64,000 bases of DNA from Leptasterias polaris (lineage: Eukaryota > Echinodermata > Asteroidea > Forcipulatida > Asteriidae): the NCBI GenBank assembly GCA_037783415.1, contig JAZGTN010000015.1:5157001-5221000 (forward strand), in the 5' to 3' direction. Shown here piece after piece: positions 38,401 through 47,400 of this stretch. Position 1 is the first letter of the stretch. Each line of letters opens with the position of its first letter. The position numbers and the translations under genes were made by a program. The notes beneath the pieces were generated by a model. It was not told the DNA's origin, made no database searches, and was given only the letters and a program-made list of their open reading frames with translations.

Positions 38401-41400
38401 CAGAACAAAATATAACAAACTGTTTTTAATTTTAATGCACATATTATCACTATTAGAAACTCTTCTCACATGCTCTTTCTCAACAAAGAGATTGGCCTAT
38501 ACAATTGGGAGACAATCACAATCATGCATCATTAAAAGAAAAATAGCAAAACAGTGTACAATTAAATTCCTTCTGTAGTGTCAACTTCATTTCTTTTCAA
38601 TGTCATACTTAACAATGAGTTTATATGGCGGTGAAAGTGTCTCGCCACTGCCACTCGTGTTTTGGTGCAATCAGCAATAGGGCCTATTATGTTCTGTTCT
38701 GTTGTAAAAAAAACAATTTGGCCTTGCAAAAAAAACACACACATTTTAGAGCTGGGTAGCAACTGTATCTCAAGAAAGAGGATAATTGTCATCTAAATCC
38801 CGTTGATACTATACATTATAACTTTAATCAACACAAGGACGTCATTATTCCCTGACAACATTCATTTCTATACACGCGATTCCCTTTAGACCAGAGTTCA
38901 TGTATAAATAGCTATTGGCAGGAGGCTTGGGTGAACATTAATCACACAGATTACTGATATTTTTTCAGCTTGTTTATTTAGTGTTGGAGATTCCTCAGCC
39001 AGATAAATTCCAACAAGACCAGTTGGCTGAGCGTCGAGTGACTCTATCACACCTCAGTGCTGAATGAAATCGCAGGAAATGAAATTTGAATTTAGTTTTA
39101 CCTATTAATAAGATAATTTCTGTATCTCATTTATTTGACGTACTATTTATTTGTAATGTTCTACAATCGTAAACATTTGTTGGAATGAAACCAAGAGCTA
39201 TAGGGACATTTTTAAAACCCCGACCACTCCAAAGCAAAACGGCTATTTGAGTATTCTATAGATAGGTTGCAGTATGACGTAAATCGGCCATCTTACGGGC
39301 AGTTTGGAACACACAGTCATGCGTTTCGCGTGAGAACGGCGTGCAACACGCGCACATTTCACAAAACTCACTGCACGATTGGTCAGTGAACAACGCGGCT
39401 GCGTTAATAATTAGAGCGCATGACGCGCCTGCATGCCAAAATGCAATTTGCCCGTAAAGATGGCGTCTAATGGGAACTATCTATACATAAAGAGCAAGAC
39501 ATGCACCAGCCAGCATGCGCCACCATTATCAGAGTCGAGCATTTTGTGTAATTGAGTCCAGAATTTGAGTTTACAAAATAGCTCCATTTGATACCGTAAT
39601 GGCCGGGTTTTTCGGGGGCCAATTTGACCTGAAATTTAGATTAAAATTTTAAATAAGTTCTCTTTTGTGCAATATCTGTGACATACATGAGACAGTTTTT
39701 GAATGATTTTCGTTTGGAAAAAAACATTGTCTGTTGAAATTCGTTCAGAGTAAACAATCTAAAACTAAGTTGTTACAAAATCCGGGGAAAACGTTTGAGC
39801 CATGCAACTTTAACATTTGCAAGAGCCTTTGATTTAAATACATGGTTCTGTGTATAATTTGCATTGAGATTTAGTTTAAAAAAGGTTTTGTATAAGTTTT
39901 TATAAATGAAATTTCCAACGAGAATGGTATCTCGAGTTTGTTAGAAACTGGATATTGAGAAAGAATGTTCTCTTCCAGAAACCAATGATGTAGCTCACCT
40001 TTATTGATAATGGATAATAATAATTTATTTGATGTTGATAAAAATCACCAGTAAAGTTTGGCTTCTATTTTGAAATGATTTTAGAGTTGCATTGTGAGTT
40101 TATTGGAAGCTGTATATTAAGAGAATGCGTTTTCTCGTCCTTTATAAAACAATGGTGTGTCTCACCAAATTTGATAAAAATCATCAGTAAAATGATTACG
40201 TTATTTTAAAATGATTTCAGAGCTCCTCTGGACATCTCCGGAGCTGCTTCGCCATGAACTTCCACCCAAGGGGTCTCAAAAGGGGGATGTGTATTCTTTT
40301 GGGGTCTTGATCGAGGAGATTCTAAGTCGATCGGTTCCATATCAGGAAGCTGGCTTGTCTTCTAAAGGTGAGTATGAGTTTGGTGTTTGCAATCCATATA
40401 TAAACCATCGAGTGTATGCCATCAATAAATGGAAACACTCTAAATAAGGCCGAAAAAGTAAACAGTTACGACTGTACAAAAATACTTACTTGAATATCGT
40501 AAAAATATAATTGTCAACAATAATGTGGCAGAATATGTCTTCAATTTTGCATTTTTTTTTTCAAATATGCTTTTATAATTCAATTATAAAAAAAGCTAGC
40601 TCATTTTTGTTTCCTTTTCTTCTTTTGAGTTTTTTTAAAATTCCTTTTCTTCTTCTCTCCTTTGGTGACATTGAAATTGTTGTTGTGGTGGGAGGGGGGC
40701 TACTATGCCTTGCCCCTTTCCCAAGCTACGCCAATGGCAAAAAATATTTTTGCTCATATTTGATACCTGGCAGTTATCATTCGCCGTGTCATGAAGCGCG
40801 AAGAACCACCGTTCCGGCCCCAGATGACGGCTGGTTCGGACGATTGGTTGTCGACCCAACTGTCTCAGTCGGCAGACGGCACAGTAGCCCGTCTCACTGA
40901 GCTCAGGACGCAATGCTGGGAGGAACATCCTGAAGATCGACCTGACTTTAATGTAGTCAGACACCGTCTCAGAGCCATGGAGAAAAAAGGGTAGGTAATA
41001 GAGGGAGAAAGTTACCAATAGTTTGAGGGTATGTCATAGGTCAACGTGTCCAAGGGAAACATTGTGTGGTTAGCGTGTTCCTATAACATTGGTAAGAGTA
41101 ACAATATTTGCACACAACGCACGTGGTAGAAAGATGGTCATGGTGCAAAACTCCCTTTGAAATATTTGTGCTTGAAATGCAGTAGTTTTTGAGAAATGAG
41201 TAAAACATATAGTTTTTGTCTCACGAAACTAAAACTCAATGCTTGAAAACAGTTAAAGCATGACTCCAACTTTATGCCGTATATGCTGGGTCACATCAAG
41301 ATGTGGATTCTGGTCTTTGACAATTATTACCAATGTGACAAATGTGCTTTAAGATAGCAGCTGCGGCTAGATTCACACGTTCAACAGCCGTAGCCGAAAC

Positions 41401-44400
41401 ACCAATTCTGACATGGCCTTATATTGCTTCTCAAAGCAAAGAGCGTGTAATGCTCAAGGTGTAGAATTTCCAATGAAACAAAAAGCGGGCAAACTTCTTT
41501 ATTTGAGTCTAAATTAAACAAATTGAGATTTCTCCTTTATCGTATACTAAAATATTGTCTGCTGCATGGTCCCCGAGTGAATAATAACTGTTTCTATGAG
41601 ATGCATTTTCTTAACTACTACACACATGTGATTCCAATCATATATTTTAAATGGTCAATAATTCAATTAATTGGTCAATCATATGGAGTCACTCAATTCG
41701 TTTCTTTTAAAAGCAGAGACAATTTAAGGTAGCATTTTGCCTTCATTATTTCTTAGAAATATTAACAACTGGGAGCATTTATACAATGTACTTACTATTG
41801 TTGCATTACAATTCTTCTTAATATTAGAAAAGAATTAAATCTAATGGACAGCATGGTTGAAAAAATGGAGAAATATACAGAAAATTTGGAGCACGTGGTT
41901 GCCAACAGGACAGCTCAACTTCTCGAGGAGAAAAAGAAAACCGATGCTTTACTGTACCGGATGTTACCACAGTAAGTTATGACATAATTCACCATGAATT
42001 GCTATTTGAAAGGTCATGGGTCAAAGCCCCTAAACCCGTATAATAAATAATAATAACAACATTTATAATGCGCACATATCCACCCCAAGGGATGCTCGAG
42101 GTGCCTAACAAGGTATTATTACCCCTGGTCACTGGGCCATTTATTTCATTCCTTAAACCATCTCAGCTCCCTGGGGAGTATACAGCCTGTGCTGCAATAT
42201 ATGCGCTACTAAGCTAAATCAATCACAAGAACCATCTCTGCCCTCACAGGTACCCATTTTACCCCTGGGTGGAGAGAAGCAATTATAGTTAAGTGTCTTG
42301 CTCAGGGACACAAGTGTCACGACCGGGACTCGAACCCACACTCTGCTGAACAGAAACACCAGGGCCCAGTTTCATAGAGCTGCTTAAGCACAAAAAAAAG
42401 CTAAGCACAACAAAATTTTGCTTACCAGAACAAGGTTACCAACCAAACTACCATGTCTCATGTACAATTTGTGACTGGTATCCTGCTCATTTCTGCTTAG
42501 CAGACAATTGCTAAGCAAAATGTTCTGCTTAAGCAGCTCCATGAAATTGGGCCCAGAGCTTGAGTTCGGTGCTCTTAACCGCTCGGCCACGACACGCCGT
42601 ATAGGAATGGGAGAATATTGCAGCCAATGGTGAAGGGGAGATTTATCAATACAAATGCAGAGAATGAAACCATCTTTCAGAAGAAATCGATGCTCTTTAA
42701 TTAAAATCGAATTACAGACCTTTCCATTGTTGATAAACAAACCGCGCTGGTTGGCATGTATCCGGCCGAATGTTAGCAAAATATTCAATCAAGTTATCAA
42801 AAGTTATCCATCGTTGAATCATTTCTGTAAACATTAATAATCGTTTTCCCCCCCATTATTATATTGTTAGTTTTTAATTTATAATGTGTAGTTTCCTTTA
42901 TAAAAAAAAAAAATAGAAAAAAATAAATTACGATTGAACTTATTATTACGGAAAGTTTCTGCAAAGTGCTTCATGACATTTTACCATTAAAAACACATCA
43001 GTAGCTCATCATGCAGTCCTCACAGGCCTTGCAACAAACCAACAAACAATGTCTCAACAAGAAGGTTTCAACAACTCCATCGGGTCCTCAAAAATTAGCA
43101 TTCATCTTGTAATAAAACACCTAAAGCTAGAGTAATTCTCATTCCTTTGATAGTCTCCCTTCATTGATTATTCTTTTCTTGCCATTTCCTCTTCAGAGCC
43201 GTAGCGGATGAGCTTAAGAAAGGGCAGTTATTTCCTGGTGAATTTTACGACCAAGTGACGCTGTACTTCAGCGATATCGTTGGATTTACAGAACTATCGG
43301 CCATGAGCACCCCTATGGAGGTAGTGGATTTCCTCAATGATCTTTACACTTGCTTTGATGCCATCTTGGAAACATTTGATGTCTACAAGGTGAATCATCT
43401 TTCATTTTGGTTCTACCTTCACACCGAAGTGCGATAAGCACCTCTGTTATTACACATCGGGAAGGGTAAAATCAAAATAATATTGTCCATCCCTGAAGCA
43501 GTTATTAATATTATTAAGACCACAAAGTCCTTACTTTGTGTGATGTTGACACTAAAAAAACAGGCACAATTAAAGTGAGAATTGTTACTGTTTAGAATGC
43601 TGGTACATGTGTATGTTTGAGATTTTTTGAGGCCTAAGTGTGTCTAATTGTTCTACTTGATATTACTACTACAGAAAATGTACAACTTTATACAGCATTA
43701 CTTGCACAAAAACATTGTGGGCAAGTAATCCAATATTGTAACTGGCTTCTTGTGTAGTGCATGAATCATAGTAGCTAGATCAAGGCGCTTTACAATACTT
43801 GTTCATAAGGCATACTTTAACCAATTCATAAACTTTTCAAACTCCCCCGGAAGCCTACAACCCCATAGTTGTTAATACCCCAAGGGAATCCAACATAATA
43901 TACTGTCTGCAAACCTTGCAAGTTCCCATTTATACAGCTAGTTAAAGAGAAGCAATAATGGTTACGTGTCTCGCTCAAGAACACAATGATGTATAACTTT
44001 ATACAGCATTCTCTCAAAAACATTTAGAACAATTATCTTAACTTTCATGACCTCGGCCCAATTTAATTGAGCTGTTTCAGCACAAAAATTAGCACAAAAC
44101 ATTTCTGCTGACCAGAATGTGGTTACCAGCCCACTACATCTCACATCTACTTATGTGTACCCTCTAATGATGGGTATCCTGGTTATTTATACTTAGCAGA
44201 AATCTGTCAAGCAATATTTCTGCATAAGCAGCTCTGTGTAAAGGGGCCCAGGATATGAACTGTCATGACAAGTTACATGACCGGGATTTGAACCCACAAT
44301 CCGATAACTGTAGGCATTCAGATCTTCAGTATATGATCCATCAGACCGCTCAGACTCCTTTTAAAAATGTTACTTTTGTGATTTGTTTCTCAATAATGAA

Positions 44401-47400
44401 GGATTTTGAATGCTTCTTAAAAATATATGATCAAAGCCTTTTCTTTAAAGAGTTCACTAACCCATAAAATGCTGCATTTATTTTTAGTATACATAAACAT
44501 TTATTTGACATTATAGGCTTTACACTAAACACAGTAACTTTTATACGTAGGTGGAGACTATAGGAGATGCGTATATGGTCGCCAGTGGTCTACCCCGCCG
44601 CAATGGTAACAGACACGCCTCAGAGATTGCCAGTATGGCTCTTGCTGTCCGAGGAGGAGTAAAGAGTTTCAAAGTTCGTCATCTACCAGAACGGAAAGTG
44701 GAGATCCGAATTGGAATCAACTCAGGTAATGTCAGGAAACTTCCCTTTGCCCCAAAATCATGAAATTTCATTTTTACGTCTCATTAAAGGGTGTGTACAG
44801 CATTGGTAATTGCCAAAGACCTGTATCCACACTTGATGTGACCCAACATATACATGAAATAACAAACCTGTGAAAGTTTAAGCTCAATCGGTCTTCGGAG
44901 TCATGAGAAAACAGTGAAAAACCTCATTATTTGTTTTCACTTTTAGTCAAACATCGGATTTTATCCTGCAGGATAAAGACTATTGTTTTACTCATTTCCT
45001 AAAAACTGTGGCATTTCAAGCAAAACTATTTCAAGGGAAGTTTTCCACCATGACCATCTTTATACCATGTAAGTTATGTGCAAATTTGTGAACATTTATT
45101 TTTTCAGTCTTACCAATGTTGTACACACCCTTTAGAGGGTGCACTTTGCTTTTGGAAAACGAAGATCAATTCACACTCTCGAGTTTTCAATGAAAACACT
45201 CCGTAGGGCCTATGAGTAACTTTCCTCAAATCCCAACACTGTGGTCAAGTTTTTGGTGATAACAACGAAATATATATTTTCAACGGCAATTTCATGCCCA
45301 ATGGTGATTTACAAGGTCTTCAAATTATATTTTCTCAATAGGGGCCTATACTTTGACCGGTATTTCAGACAGAATACATATATGAGGGTTTGGTAATTCT
45401 TTATTTTATTAAAAGTGAGCTTTCATATTGAAAGATCTGTTATATTATTACCAATACATGTACTCTTCAACAGTTTGTAACAAAATGAGATGATTGAGGG
45501 TCTTATGTTATCTTCTTTACTGTAATAAAGAACTATGGTCTTTGGGGGAAGGCCTTACACCCTGCCCCAACCCACCACCAAGTCACTGCATCCATCGACT
45601 TATATAGTTGTATGTGTTCTTATTTCAGTTTATGAAGTGAAGTACTCACACTCAAAATGATGTTTACATCTTTATAATTTAAACCGAACTTGCATTCCAT
45701 CTCAAATTGTTATCAGCAGACAAGAGTAATTTATCAATCAGCATCCTTAAAAACTTCTGTATAATGATCCAAATCAAGATATTAAGAAGTAAATAATTAT
45801 AGAAAGAGCACAGATCTAATTTCGACTATTGCCATTAATCTTGTTCATGTTGGCAGGCCCAGTGGCTGCTGGCGTTGTCGGACTAATGATGCCGAGGTTC
45901 TGTCTCTTTGGTGACACGGTTAACACGGCATCACGTATGGAATCGCATGGGTTGCCACAATGCATTCATGTAAGCTGGAGTGCAGCAGCACTGCTCACCA
46001 ACATCGGTGGGTACCGGCTGGAGGTTAGAGGTCAGATGAAGATAAAGGTAGGGTGGTGATTACATACCATGCCCGATATGGGGGCAGAGGGTGGTACCCC
46101 CATGTTACCACCATACTTTAACACACTATTTTCCTCTTGTATAGAATATCCCTATGCACCCCCCACTCAAAACAAAACAACAACAACAACAACAAAACAA
46201 ACAAACCACCTCTAAAGAATTCATGGATTCAAAGCACACAATGAGACACAATAGAGGGGGAGAGTTACCACCAACAAGCCCCATAACAAGCACCAAAATG
46301 TATAGTGCGAGTATTTTAAGACCTTGCAAAGCACTTAAGTTATTCTAATTTGTCATCTCTAAGGTTCCAGTTCTAAGTGCATCTTTTAATTAAACTTAGA
46401 CATAAAATGAGTGTACACTGTACAATGTACTTCTTGCAAATGGGATAAGAAAATAACTTTTTTTTTTAAAGTTTCAATTTGTCCTTTCACCAACTTGTGT
46501 GATTTTAACAACTTCATTTTTTTAGTATGGTGTTTATGTTTTGCATAAAAACAATTCCATTTAGTTCTTATGTATGCAAAAAGTAAATAGTATAGTTTTT
46601 GCACTTATTCTTTTTTTGTTTAAACCTTTTTACTTTTACTAAAATATTTGCCAGTATGTATTTGTTTTACATTTTTCATTTTGGATTTAGTAGTTGTCTT
46701 TTTTTGCCACAATGGCTGCCCATAAAGGTCCCAGTGAGTTTGTGTTCCTGCACAGACCCTGGGTATACTGTGCTTTGTATCATATATCAAAATAGAGCCA
46801 AAATGTAATGTTTTTGTATACATCTATTTTAAGGGCAAGGGAATGATGACTACTTTCTGGTTACTAGGGAAGGATGAACAATTTAGTGCAACTATGCTAC
46901 AAGACGGCATTCTGTCCTACTCAGTCAAGAAAATGTAAGTTTGGCAATTTGTACATATCAATTTAATACTTTCCTTACAATGAACCTTTTGTGAGAGTTG
47001 AGTTAACGGAAATAACCTGTCACTATCACAACTTTACAGATCAACAGATACCGTCATAAGTGAAGACAGTTTGCTATCACCATCCAACAATGACATACAA
47101 GACGTCAATCGGGATTCACTCATAGTATCCCGAGTCCCAGAAGAAGAACTCCCTTGTGATTTAGGCTCTGAACTCTCATCACCGACTTCATCTCCACGGA
47201 AACGCCGGATAGGAAACGGAAATGCGAACCACGACTTGTCGCGACAAGATAGAACTGATATTCTTAAAACTACAGGCAACAGCAGCCCAAGAAATTTGGA
47301 TGAAGTTCAAGATGCTAAAACACCTCAGCAGTGTAGTGACATCACAACACTATGCGACACACCAGACCGTGACATGAACACAAAAACCCATGATATCACA

